Shown here: positions 47,151 to 56,192 of the stretch, piece by piece
Layout: each line of letters begins with the position of its first letter
Numbering within the stretch: position 1 is the stretch's first letter
Assembly: GCF_021390715.1 (NCBI RefSeq)
Contig: NZ_JAJGWT010000005.1
Coordinates: 126,650-190,649 of the forward strand
Length of the DNA: 64,000 bases
DNA from: Tenacibaculum piscium
GTDB lineage: Bacteria; Bacteroidota; Bacteroidia; Flavobacteriales; Flavobacteriaceae
Direction of reading: 5' to 3'
The notes under the pieces: generated by a model
Databases searched by the model: none
The model's input: only the letters and a program-made list of their open reading frames with translations
Told to the model about the DNA's origin: nothing
Position numbers and translations under genes: made by a program

Positions 47151-48815
47151 ATGAGGTTTAAAATTTCTTTAATATTCGTTTTACTAACAAATATAACCCT
47201 TTTTGCGCAAGTGAAAATTGGCGAGAATCCTTCGACTATTAATTCGAACTCTGTTTTAGAGCTTGAAAGCCCTGATAAAGTTTTAGTGATTACGAAAATG
47301 GATACGGCTCAAATGAATGCCATACAACCTTTACAGGGGGCATTAGTTTATAACACTACTGAAAATTGTGTATTTTCATATAACGGAACTACTTGGAGAA
47401 GTTTATGTGATTCTGCGAGTTTTATCACAGATAGTGTACAACCTATAAATAATAATATTGGTGATTTTTGGAATGACAGCTCAAACGGAAATACCGTTAA
47501 TATTTGGAACGGTTTAAACTGGATTTCATTAAATAGTAAAATAAAGACAGGAACAGGAATACCAACCAATATAACTGCTCCAAATCCGATTGCGGGAGAT
47601 GTATATATTGATCTTGCTACTGCAAAAACGTACACCTATAACACAGCAACTTCAAGTTGGGTTACACAAACATCAACAAATACAGGAGCTTCCGTAAAAG
47701 TTACAACAGCAAACACCGCTCCTACAACTAATAATAAAGGAGATTTTTGGATTAATGATACGGCAGGTTTAAACAATCCAACAAGTATTTATGACGGTGC
47801 AACTTGGGTTTTATTAAATTCAACAAATACAACAACAGGAACAACTCCTCCTACAAATCCTAATAATGGAGATTTTTGGATTGACAATACAAATCCATCA
47901 GATAATAAAACAAATATCTGGGACGGTTCAAATTGGGTTTTATTAAATTCAACATCAACAAATACAGGAAATTCTATAAAAGTAACTCCACTAGCTGATA
48001 ATCCTCCTGCAACAGATAATAATTTAGGAGATTTTTGGATTAATACAACGAACAACCAAACAAGTATTTTTGACGGTACAAGTTGGATTTTATTAAATTC
48101 AACATCAACAAATACTCAAAATCCTGTAAAAGTTATAAATAATACAACTGCTCCTGCAAATCCTAATAATGGAGATTTTTGGGTTAATCCAACAACCAAC
48201 GAAACAAAAATTTGGGACGGTACAACTTCAACTTGGGTTTTATTAAATGGAAATCCGAAGAAAGGAACTGGAATACCTACCGATACAACTGCTCCAAATT
48301 CAGTGGCTGGTGATATTTATGTAGATATCGCAACAGGAACAATTTATGCTTATACGGGAACAGCTTGGATAACACAAACAAATACTCAAAATCCTGTAAT
48401 AGCAAGTAATGGTTTAACTATTGATGATACTACTGACCCTACAAAAAATAACATACAATTAGGTGGAGAATTATCTGATAATACGATTATTGATACAAAC
48501 GGAAAAACCTTTGCTATTAAAAATTTACAAACTGGAGATATTACAAATGATGATATTGTTACTATTGATAGAACAACAGGAGAATTAAAGAAAGTAACCT
48601 TAAATACAGTTCTTAAACAAGAAGTAACTAAATTAACAGCAACGACACTAAATCAAGATACTTTTACTAAACCAGATTTCGGAAATAATATAACCGTATA
48701 TAGAAATGGCGTTCGTGTAGATTTTACACTAGAAAATAACGATACAGAAATTAAATTAGAGCCTAACGCAAAATGCTACGCAGGCGACCAAATAAGAATA
48801 GTTCAATTTTATTAA
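47151..48815 (+). CDS. Secreted modular repeat protein with GDFW modules (tail-fibre-like)
   Basis: The 554-residue protein has a signal peptide (to LFAQ) and an N-terminal module, NSNSVLELESPDKVLVITKM, followed by QGALVYNTT. A series of modules of about 40-50 residues comes next, built on NNxGDFWxxxT...TxIxDGxxWVLLNS. Five GDFW copies start near 47459, 47740, 47868, 48028 and 48171, flanked by two related GDxY copies. The C-terminus FGNNITVYRNGVRVDF...QIRIVQFY resembles that of the next gene. Modules of the GDxWFNTxxxxLxxYDGxxW kind are familiar from phage tail fibres and bacterial surface fibres. A surface filament or adhesin is the best guess; no enzymatic motif is seen. Confidence 0.7.
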   Translation: MRFKISLIFVLLTNITLFAQVKIGENPSTINSNSVLELESPDKVLVITKMDTAQMNAIQPLQGALVYNTTENCVFSYNGTTWRSLCDSASFITDSVQPINNNIGDFWNDSSNGNTVNIWNGLNWISLNSKIKTGTGIPTNITAPNPIAGDVYIDLATAKTYTYNTATSSWVTQTSTNTGASVKVTTANTAPTTNNKGDFWINDTAGLNNPTSIYDGATWVLLNSTNTTTGTTPPTNPNNGDFWIDNTNPSDNKTNIWDGSNWVLLNSTSTNTGNSIKVTPLADNPPATDNNLGDFWINTTNNQTSIFDGTSWILLNSTSTNTQNPVKVINNTTAPANPNNGDFWVNPTTNETKIWDGTTSTWVLLNGNPKKGTGIPTDTTAPNSVAGDIYVDIATGTIYAYTGTAWITQTNTQNPVIASNGLTIDDTTDPTKNNIQLGGELSDNTIIDTNGKTFAIKNLQTGDITNDDIVTIDRTTGELKKVTLNTVLKQEVTKLTATTLNQDTFTKPDFGNNITVYRNGVRVDFTLENNDTEIKLEPNAKCYAGDQIRIVQFY

Positions 48816-48849
48816 ATAAAAAACCCCAAAATTAATTTTAAAATCAAAA

Positions 48850-49545
48850 ATGATGAGAAAAACAAATTCTTTTAAATTAGCCGTAGTTGCTGTCGGAATG
48901 TTAGCAATCGGAACTGTAAGCGCACAAACAACTACTGCTACTGATTTAGTAAAACAAGCAGAAGCTGTAAAATCTGTAGATAACAAAGGTACAATTAATC
49001 ATGTACAAGCTCTTAATGGTCTTACTCAAAGTACAAATGCTGATAATGTAACTACTTTTCAATTAGGTGGAACTTTAGTAGCTCCTACAACTATTACTAC
49101 TGATGCAACTAATTACTTCGCTATTCAAGGAGTTGAAAGAGTTGAAATTAGTGGTGCTAACGCAGAAGTTCCTGCTACCGTAGCAACACTTGGTACTGGT
49201 GGGATTTCTTTAATGGTTAGAGATGAAGCTACAGGAGAAGTTAAAAAATTATTAGCTGAAGATGCTGCTAAATTCTTAAGTCTTTTTAATCGTGCTATTA
49301 GAGAAGAAGGTACTCCTACTACTCCTGGTACGTTTGCTGTTGCTGGTTTACCTCTAATGAATCCTGCTTCTGCAAATGCTATAGAAGCAGCTGAAGCAGA
49401 AAGTAATATAGCTAAATTATTTGTGTATAGAAACGGTGTTAAGCTAAATTATGGTACTGACTTTACTGTTCCTACTGCTGATGAAATTACTTTTACTTTA
49501 GCTAGTGCAGTTACTGATATTATTGAAGTACAATTTACAAACTAA
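48850..49545 (+). CDS. Secreted protein of the VDNKGTI family, fibre-like
   Basis: The 231-residue protein has a signal peptide ending GTVSAQ, followed within about 20 residues by SVDNKGTINHVQALNGL. Its C-terminus, LFVYRNGVKLNYGTDFTVPT to DIIEVQFTN, is homologous to that of the preceding 554-residue protein. The body is Ala/Thr-rich and low in cysteine. It is 34 bases after the preceding gene and ends at a large hairpin, so the two form one unit. It could be a major structural subunit, since it is short, simple and compositionally regular; that is speculation. Confidence 0.65.
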   Translation: MMRKTNSFKLAVVAVGMLAIGTVSAQTTTATDLVKQAEAVKSVDNKGTINHVQALNGLTQSTNADNVTTFQLGGTLVAPTTITTDATNYFAIQGVERVEISGANAEVPATVATLGTGGISLMVRDEATGEVKKLLAEDAAKFLSLFNRAIREEGTPTTPGTFAVAGLPLMNPASANAIEAAEAESNIAKLFVYRNGVKLNYGTDFTVPTADEITFTLASAVTDIIEVQFTN

Positions 49546-49586
49546 TATTACTGCATAAAAGCATTACAACTTAATTGAATTATTAC

Positions 49587-49638
49587 TTATAACTTTTGGC
49601 ATTGGTTCTTATTTAGAGCCAATGCTTAAAAGTTATAA
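49587..49638 (+). terminator. Long hairpin after the 231-residue surface protein gene
   Basis: TTATAACTTTTGGCATTGG pairs with CCAATGCTTAAAAGTTATAA with one interruption, leaving a 13-base loop. There is no long T-run, so it may act partly as a processing or attenuation hairpin. Confidence 0.6.
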
Positions 49639-49777
49639 ATTACAAAAATAGTTGCTTACTTTCCCATCTAAACTATTTATAATACCCCAAATTACCGTTA
49701 TCCTCCCCCTGACTAAAAACACAAATCTACTCTGATTTGGTGTTTTATATTATCATATAATTTAATATAGTAAGGAC

Positions 49778-50611
49778 ATGATAGACTACAAAAGAAATAC
49801 CATTATATTAATTTTTGCCTTAATTTTTATCTCATTAAAAATAACAGCACAAAGAACTAGTGTTGTTGATAATAAAGGAACTATTAAAAATGTAAACACA
49901 AGTGTTAGTAGCGGTACATACGCTCCTGCAAATCCTTTAGAAGGTGATATTTGGTTTGAAAGCAATCCGACTAATAATAAAGTTAAAATTTATGATGCTG
50001 ATGAACCAACACCAGCCAATAGATGGAAAAGTATTTCTAATCAAAATATATACACTGAAAATGGAACTTTAACGGGTATTAGAGACTTAAATGGAGCTGG
50101 TAATAGTTTATTCTATTTTAATTTAGGTTCATTTCAAGTTTATGATACAAATGAGATTCAATTAAGATGTGAAACTTATTTTCAAATAGAAGGAAAATCA
50201 GGAATCTACCTTTATAATACCACTACAATACATGAAGACCTTTCTCTTAAAAAACGTTTTATAGATGCTAGTAATAAAGCTGGTACGAGTGGTCAAATAT
50301 TATCATCAACAGGAACAGGTACAAAATGGACATCTAATAATACGCATCCGATAGAAAATACTACTAATAATTTTATATTAGATGAAACTCATCATACAAT
50401 TATTTTAGACAATACCACACCAATAACCATTACAATTCCTGATGCTTCTACGGCAAAAGGACGGATATATATCATAAAAACCAATACGCTCGGTACAGCG
50501 ACATTATCAAGAGATTATATACCAACGGATAGAATTCCTTTAACAATACTTGCAAATTCATTAACATATCATCTACAATCGGACGGAACTAATTGGCAAC
50601 AAATAAATTAA
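49778..50611 (+). CDS. Secreted VDNKGTI-family protein with IPDAST C-terminal domain
   Basis: The 277-residue protein has a signal peptide ending KITAQ, immediately followed by RTSVVDNKGTIKNVNTS. One EGDIWFESNPTNNKVKIYDA module follows, then a linker TSGQILSSTGTGTKW. The C-terminal domain of about 85 residues (ITIPDASTAKGRIYIIKTN ... YHLQSDGTNWQQIN) ends the 814-codon gene at 51968-54412 too. The shared N-module and swapped C-domain suggest one assembly system with different tips. No known enzyme motif. Confidence 0.68.
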   Translation: MIDYKRNTIILIFALIFISLKITAQRTSVVDNKGTIKNVNTSVSSGTYAPANPLEGDIWFESNPTNNKVKIYDADEPTPANRWKSISNQNIYTENGTLTGIRDLNGAGNSLFYFNLGSFQVYDTNEIQLRCETYFQIEGKSGIYLYNTTTIHEDLSLKKRFIDASNKAGTSGQILSSTGTGTKWTSNNTHPIENTTNNFILDETHHTIILDNTTPITITIPDASTAKGRIYIIKTNTLGTATLSRDYIPTDRIPLTILANSLTYHLQSDGTNWQQIN

Positions 50612-50732
50612 AATAATTATATTTTTTATTATTATCCATAATTAAATTATATTTACGCGATTTAAATATAACTCCCTATACGCTATTTTTTAAAAAAATA
50701 ATCGTATATTATGTTCTCTAATAGTAAAAAAG

Positions 50733-51806
50733 ATGAAAAATTATAAAAACTACTTATTTATCTTAGTATTTATTTTTATTTCGATAAAAATAAATGCACA
50801 AGAATTTAATGTTGTTGATAATAAAGGAACTATAAATTCGGTATTTAAAAATAAAGTAACAACTTCTCCGACCGCAAGTCCTCCTGCTTCAAAAATAGAG
50901 GGCGATGTTTGGTTTGATACGACTGCTAGTGAAATTAAAATTTATGATGGTAGTATTTGGAAAAAAATAACGAATATAAATACACTTTCCGACAATATAT
51001 ATACCACCGATGGCACTTTAACTTCGGATAGAGCTATTTTAGGAGATGGGAAAAGTATCATGTTTGATGGTCTTAATAGGTTTGATATTATTGATAATCA
51101 ATATATTAGCCTTCATTCTCTTGGAGGTATTTTACTTCAAACAACGGATTCTTATGCAATTACTCTTGATGCTAATACATCGGTAGAAAAAAACCTTTAT
51201 TTAAAATCAGGTCTTCTAGATACTAATTATAATTTAGGAACAACAGGACAAGTTTTATCATCAACAGGAACGGCTACTGAATGGATTGATAATACAGCAT
51301 CAGTATATACAGGCTCTTTTATTATAGATGCTCCAACAACTACTACTACAGATATAAATTTTGATAAAATAATAACAGGATTGCCTTTTAAACCATCTCA
51401 AATAACTTTTGTTGCACATGCAAATATTGAAAGTTTTGACACTGATAGTAAAAATAGCGATAGAAGAAACTCAAATACTTTACAAAATTCTTTCGGTACA
51501 ATGAATGGTTTTGCTAGATATGACAAAACTCCAGCAACGACTACACAATCTGTTATATTTGTAGGAGGAAGTGGTAATTCTATTAATGATATTTCAAGAC
51601 TTTCATCAAATAGTAATTGTATCGGTTTAAGATACGGAGATAAAGATGCTATAGATTTAGGTAAAATTATGGGGAATTTAACATCTTTTAATAATGATGG
51701 TTTTACTATAAATGTAAAATATACTTTAGGAACTTCAGGAAATACCACTAATAAACAGCTTATTTTTAAAGAAAGTCTAATCGTTTTATACACTGCTTAC
51801 AAATAA
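50733..51806 (+). CDS. Secreted VDNKGTI-family protein with a unique C-terminal domain
   Basis: The 357-residue protein starts with a signal peptide ending KINAQ and then EFNVVDNKGTINSVFKNKVT. A GDVWFDTTASEIKIYDGSIW module and the GTTGQVLSSTGTATEWIDN linker follow. The last 165 residues (from GSFIIDAPTTTTTDINFDKI to ESLIVLYTAYK) are not seen elsewhere in the window and look like an all-beta recognition domain. AATTATATTTAC upstream (50645) is repeated upstream of the next gene (51947) and may be a shared promoter element. Confidence 0.68.
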   Translation: MKNYKNYLFILVFIFISIKINAQEFNVVDNKGTINSVFKNKVTTSPTASPPASKIEGDVWFDTTASEIKIYDGSIWKKITNINTLSDNIYTTDGTLTSDRAILGDGKSIMFDGLNRFDIIDNQYISLHSLGGILLQTTDSYAITLDANTSVEKNLYLKSGLLDTNYNLGTTGQVLSSTGTATEWIDNTASVYTGSFIIDAPTTTTTDINFDKIITGLPFKPSQITFVAHANIESFDTDSKNSDRRNSNTLQNSFGTMNGFARYDKTPATTTQSVIFVGGSGNSINDISRLSSNSNCIGLRYGDKDAIDLGKIMGNLTSFNNDGFTINVKYTLGTSGNTTNKQLIFKESLIVLYTAYK

Positions 51807-52021
51807 AAAACCAGCTTTTTATAAAATTGATATTGCAAATAACAGGTCAAATTACTAAAAAAAACCTTTAAATAAAAACCTAATATATTAAGAACTAATC
51901 GACAATAAATAAATTAATAATATATTTATATAATTATGTTTTTTTCAATTATATTTACCCAAAATATATGAAAAATTACACGCTTTGCTATAGGTGTGTT
52001 TTCTTGTTAAGAAAAAAAAAA

Positions 52022-54412
52022 ATGATAAATTATAAAAATCGCTTATTTACCTTAATTGTTCCTTTTATTTTCCTTTCAATAAAAGTAAATGCACAAGAAT
52101 TTAATGTTGTTGATAATAAAGGAACTATAAATTCGATATTTAAAAATAAAGTAACTACTGGCTCAAGTCCTCACCTTAATCCAATAGAGGGCGATGTTTG
52201 GTTTAACGATACTGATGGTAAAATTACCATATGGGACGGTACTAATTGGAAAAAACTTTCTGATAGTAATAATATTACTACAAACATTTACAATGCAAAT
52301 GGTAGTTTAACAAACCATCGAGTTTTAACAGGGAGTACAGGAACTGGCGGGAGATATGACTTATCTTTTAACGATATTGGAAACTTTACTGTAAACACTA
52401 CTGTAACGGAAATACTTAGTTCTGGAGAAACTAAGATTGGTTCTAGTGGAGCAAATACCACAATTAAAGCAAATAATACTATAGTACTAAATACTAATAC
52501 AAGTGTTGCTAAAAACCTTACTGTAGATGAAAATTTTCAAGTAAAAAAACAATTTATAGATGCTGGTAATAATGCAGGAACAGCAGGTCAAATTTTAGCA
52601 TCAACAAGTACAGGTACTAGTTGGATTGATAACACTAAAAATAAAGTAACAACAATTGCTACCGCACCTCCTTCTCCAGTAGAAGGCGATGTTTGGTTTG
52701 ACACAACGGCTAGTGAAATTAAAATTTACGATGCTGATGAACCAATAATTGCAAATCGTTGGAAAAAATTAGCTGATAGTAATAACCTTACTGAAAATAT
52801 TTATACTGCCAACGGAACGTTAACGGCTAATCGATTATTAACAGGTAACAGCAATTCATTTCGTTTTACAGATTTAAGTGATTTCTATATAGACGGTACA
52901 AATTATATCGCACTACAATCTACAGGTTTTTTAGATTTAAGAGCTACTAATGGTATTAATGTCGTTGACCATGCACGGTTCGTAGAAAACATTACTGTAG
53001 ATAAGGGTTATAAAGATAGTACTGGAAGTTTTGGTGGCGATGGTCAAATTTTAGCATCAACAAGTACAGCAACTAAATGGATAGACAATGATGCTGCACA
53101 TACAGGAACAACAGGTTCTATATTTTTTGCAGGAGCAGTTGGAAAACCAACAGAAAATAATACTCAGTTAAGCTGGGATGATATAAATAAGAAGCTTTAT
53201 GTAGGAAACCCTTTTAACATTTCGGATACTAATAAATTAACAGTAAACGGAACAGCAAGGGCTATACGTTTTAGGAGTTCTAATGGTACTGTGGGTAATC
53301 CTGCCTTTAAATTTTCAGATGATAACAATACAGGAATGTATCGTATTGGAGAAGATAATTTAGGTTTTTCAACCAATGGTACAAATGCTTTAGCAATAGA
53401 TGCGACACAGAATATTAGTATTCCGAAGAACTTATCTGTAACAGGTACTTATGCTGATACAAATGGTGATGCTGGAACAACAGGACAAATTTTATCATCA
53501 ACAGCAACGGGAACAGATTGGATTGATAATCCTGCATTAAATAATTGGTTAACCACAGGAAACTCAGGAACAACAACGATTAATTTTTTAGGAACTACCG
53601 ATGATAAAAAAATGCAAATACGCTCAAATAATATTCCTTTATTGGAGTTTGGTCGTAGGCAAACCCTAGGATTAACACAAAGTTATCCTGATTATACTGA
53701 TGATAATCAATCAGTAGTACATATTAGAGGAAATAATGGAGTTTCAGCACTACAATTTGAATCAAGTGGTGCTAATTTTTATAAACCGATATTCTTTACT
53801 ACATCAAATGGAAGTTTTAGATTGAAGGGAGCTTCTGGTAAAACTGATTTTTTCGAAATTGGTTCTGCTGGCCCAGATAATCAAGGTCGTTTAGAATTTG
53901 TTATTGGTGATGATGGTGATGAGCCAATCGTTTTTAAAAGATATGATTACAGAGGAGCTCAATTTCACCGAGAGTTATTTCGTGTTCAAGGTAGTAATGA
54001 TACACAAAATGCTAAAACAAGATTTGGTATTAATTTAAATCAACAAGAAGTACCCATTTCTAGTAATTTAAATGCTAATTATAATGATGCTTCTTTTAAA
54101 AGGGCAAATTCGACCTTTCAAGTAGTAGGTTCTGTTTCAAAATCGATAACAAGTACAAATACTAATTTTACTTTAACAGAAGACAACTATACTTTGATTT
54201 TAAAAAATAATACAGCTACAAATATAACAATTACAATTCCTGATGCTTCAACGGTAGAGGGAAGAATATATATTATTAAAACAAGTGCTTCAGGATTTGC
54301 TACATTATCTAGAAATTATGTAAGTAGTAATAGCACCACGACTCTTGGACTTACAAATGCCACAGTATATCATTTACAATCTGATGGAACAACTTGGCAA
54401 CAAATAAACTAA
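52022..54412 (+). CDS. Large secreted VDNKGTI-family protein with tail-fibre-like modules
   Basis: I chose the ATG at 52022 (796 residues), because MINYKNRLFTLIVPFIFLSI then KVNAQ is a signal peptide; the in-frame ATG at 51968 adds a poor leader. The protein has EFNVVDNKGTINSIFKNKVT and two GDVWF modules (IEGDVWFNDTDGKITIWDG and VEGDVWFDTTASEIKIYDA). Four GQILxSTxTxTxWID linkers follow, then NTGMYRIGEDNLGFSTNGTN, a classic phage tail-fibre segment. The end is the IPDAST domain shared with 49778-50611. It is the largest member of the locus and likely the main adhesin or fibre shaft. Confidence 0.7.
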   Translation: MINYKNRLFTLIVPFIFLSIKVNAQEFNVVDNKGTINSIFKNKVTTGSSPHLNPIEGDVWFNDTDGKITIWDGTNWKKLSDSNNITTNIYNANGSLTNHRVLTGSTGTGGRYDLSFNDIGNFTVNTTVTEILSSGETKIGSSGANTTIKANNTIVLNTNTSVAKNLTVDENFQVKKQFIDAGNNAGTAGQILASTSTGTSWIDNTKNKVTTIATAPPSPVEGDVWFDTTASEIKIYDADEPIIANRWKKLADSNNLTENIYTANGTLTANRLLTGNSNSFRFTDLSDFYIDGTNYIALQSTGFLDLRATNGINVVDHARFVENITVDKGYKDSTGSFGGDGQILASTSTATKWIDNDAAHTGTTGSIFFAGAVGKPTENNTQLSWDDINKKLYVGNPFNISDTNKLTVNGTARAIRFRSSNGTVGNPAFKFSDDNNTGMYRIGEDNLGFSTNGTNALAIDATQNISIPKNLSVTGTYADTNGDAGTTGQILSSTATGTDWIDNPALNNWLTTGNSGTTTINFLGTTDDKKMQIRSNNIPLLEFGRRQTLGLTQSYPDYTDDNQSVVHIRGNNGVSALQFESSGANFYKPIFFTTSNGSFRLKGASGKTDFFEIGSAGPDNQGRLEFVIGDDGDEPIVFKRYDYRGAQFHRELFRVQGSNDTQNAKTRFGINLNQQEVPISSNLNANYNDASFKRANSTFQVVGSVSKSITSTNTNFTLTEDNYTLILKNNTATNITITIPDASTVEGRIYIIKTSASGFATLSRNYVSSNSTTTLGLTNATVYHLQSDGTTWQQIN

Positions 54413-54433
54413 TTTTCACATACATATAATACT

Positions 54434-55594
54434 ATGAGAAACCTACTTTTTATCATTTTATCCACTACGATTACATTTGCTCAAACAGCTTTTTATAATG
54501 ATGCTAGCGGAAATATTCAATTGCATGATAACGCTAAAATAGGTTTTCATACTGATTTAGAGAATAATGGAACTTTTGATACTTCTAATAACTATAAAGG
54601 TTTAGCAGGTTTTTATAACGATACCAAAACATTAACCGTTTCAGGAACTGAAAAAATAACTTTTTATGATGTTGAAATTGATGTTGCAAACGATTTAGAA
54701 TTACAAAAATCTTTAGCACTTACAAATGAGTTAAGTTTTATAAATGGTAAAGTTATAACGCCTAGAAATAATCTTGATATTTCTTTGGAATTTAATAAGC
54801 ATAATTTTTATGCAGGAGAAAATGATGAGAATCATATTAATGGTTACGCAACGGTAATTGGGAAAAATGATTTTATATTTCCAATTGGTGATGGCGACCG
54901 TTTACGCCCAATGATTTTGCCTATTCAAAATACGGCAACTACTTTTTTAGGAGCTTATTTCTTTGAAGATCCAAACATGCTAAGTACTTTTTCTGGTTCA
55001 GCTTTAACAAATGATAAAGAAGATTTTATTGATATTATCAGTAAAAAAGAATTTTGGGATTTAAACGGAGATTCAGCAACAAGCGTAACTTTAACTTGGG
55101 ATAATTTTAGTGATATTGGTACATTATCTGATGACAGTCAAAAATTAAGAATTGTAGGTTGGAGTATTTTAGAAAATAAATGGAGAGATCTTGGTGCAAA
55201 AAATCTTACTGGAGATTTAACAAAAGGAACACTAACTTCGGATGTTTTTATTCCTGATAATTATGAAATTATTACAATTGCTTCAGGTTTTGCTGATTCA
55301 AAATCGAATTATGTAAATCTTTTAATATCACCAAATGGCGATACGAAAAACGAAACCTTAGTATTTAAAAACTTAAAGAAATATAATACAAATCGTTTAG
55401 AAATATTCAATCGTTGGGGTAATACAATTTACAAAACCGATAATTACAACAATGATTGGAACGGAATATCAACAGGACGCGCTACAGTAATATCAAAAGA
55501 AAAACTACCTGCAGGAACGTATTTCTATATTTTAAAATACGGAATCAATAATTTATCGAAAACTCAAAAAGGTTGGGTTTATATTAATCGATAA
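54434..55594 (+). CDS. Type IX secretion substrate with type B (gliding-motility-associated) C-terminal domain
   Basis: The 386-residue protein has a signal peptide ending TITFAQ, a beta-rich body (KVITPRNNLDISLEFNKHNF, then DDFIFPIGDGDRLRPMIL-like strands), and a C-terminal region from about residue 300: SPNGDTKNETLVFKNLKKYN, LEIFNRWGNTIYKTDNY, NDWNG, LPAGTYFYILKY. This is the CHU_C / type B sorting domain, exported by the type IX system and usually attached to or released at the surface with SprF-type partners. It lies 21 bases after the large fibre gene, so it probably anchors or exports the assembly. Confidence 0.8.
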   Translation: MRNLLFIILSTTITFAQTAFYNDASGNIQLHDNAKIGFHTDLENNGTFDTSNNYKGLAGFYNDTKTLTVSGTEKITFYDVEIDVANDLELQKSLALTNELSFINGKVITPRNNLDISLEFNKHNFYAGENDENHINGYATVIGKNDFIFPIGDGDRLRPMILPIQNTATTFLGAYFFEDPNMLSTFSGSALTNDKEDFIDIISKKEFWDLNGDSATSVTLTWDNFSDIGTLSDDSQKLRIVGWSILENKWRDLGAKNLTGDLTKGTLTSDVFIPDNYEIITIASGFADSKSNYVNLLISPNGDTKNETLVFKNLKKYNTNRLEIFNRWGNTIYKTDNYNNDWNGISTGRATVISKEKLPAGTYFYILKYGINNLSKTQKGWVYINR

Positions 55595-55638
55595 ATATAT
55601 ATTGTAATTCGAGCTTTATAATAAAAAAAGAATAGAAC

Positions 55639-55664
55639 AACAAGAGGTTTAAACGCCTCTTGTT
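55639..55664 (+). terminator. Hairpin closing the surface-protein locus
   Basis: AACAAGAGG / CCTCTTGTT perfect stem with an 8-base loop. The tail is only partly T-rich. ACTGAAATAAAATCAGT nearby (55693) resembles the tail block of the dispersed repeat. Confidence 0.6.
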
Positions 55665-55787
55665 CTCTTTAAAAAAATACATATTACTAACTGAAATAAA
55701 ATCAGTTTTAGTAATTTTCTAGATTGTGCAATACTGAAATAAATTGTATCACTGATAATCTTTAAAAGTAAATTTAAAAAAGATAAG

Positions 55788-56111
55788 ATGAATTATTACT
55801 TCAAAGTATTAGAAAATTATACCACATTTAATGGACGTGCAAGAAGAAAAGAATATTGGATGTTTACTTTATACAATGTTATTATTTCTTTAATATTTGG
55901 ATTTATTTGTGGTTTTCTAGGTCTTCCGAAATTAGCGAACTTATACTCATTAGCAATATTACTTCCCTCAATAGCAGTTGGAGTTAGAAGAATGCATGAT
56001 GTAGGTAAAAGCGGTTGGTTTTTACTGATTCCAATTTACAATTTCATCCTTGCAGTAACAGAGGGAGAAAAAGGTGAGAATAAATATGGAATAGACCCAA
56101 AAACAGCATAA
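55788..56111 (+). CDS. DUF805 family inner-membrane protein
   Basis: The 107-residue protein begins MNYYFKVLENYTTFNGRARR followed by KEYWMFTLYN, the standard DUF805 start. It has about three membrane helices and the conserved AVGVRRMHDVGKSGWFLLIP and GENKYGIDPK. DUF805 proteins are small inner-membrane proteins of unknown function. It stands alone between terminators. Confidence 0.9.
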   Translation: MNYYFKVLENYTTFNGRARRKEYWMFTLYNVIISLIFGFICGFLGLPKLANLYSLAILLPSIAVGVRRMHDVGKSGWFLLIPIYNFILAVTEGEKGENKYGIDPKTA

Positions 56112-56136
56112 ATAATTTTACTGATTATATTTAAAC

Positions 56137-56169
56137 AAAAAAATCCTCATCAAATGATGAGGATTTTTT
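56137..56169. terminator. Bidirectional terminator
   Basis: AAAAATCCTCATC / GATGAGGATTTTT stem between converging DUF805 and rny genes. Confidence 0.9.
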
Positions 56170-56192
56170 ATTTATATGTGTAAATAGATAGC

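Noticed and set aside
51398-51793. 131-codon open frame antisense to the 357-residue fibre-like protein
   Set aside because: Low-complexity translation with no signal peptide; the sense frame has the conserved modules shared with its neighbours.
47151-54412. Possible prophage tail region
   Set aside because: Tail-fibre-like modules are present, but each protein has a Sec signal peptide, the last gene of the locus has a type IX secretion domain, and there are no capsid, terminase, lysis or replication genes.
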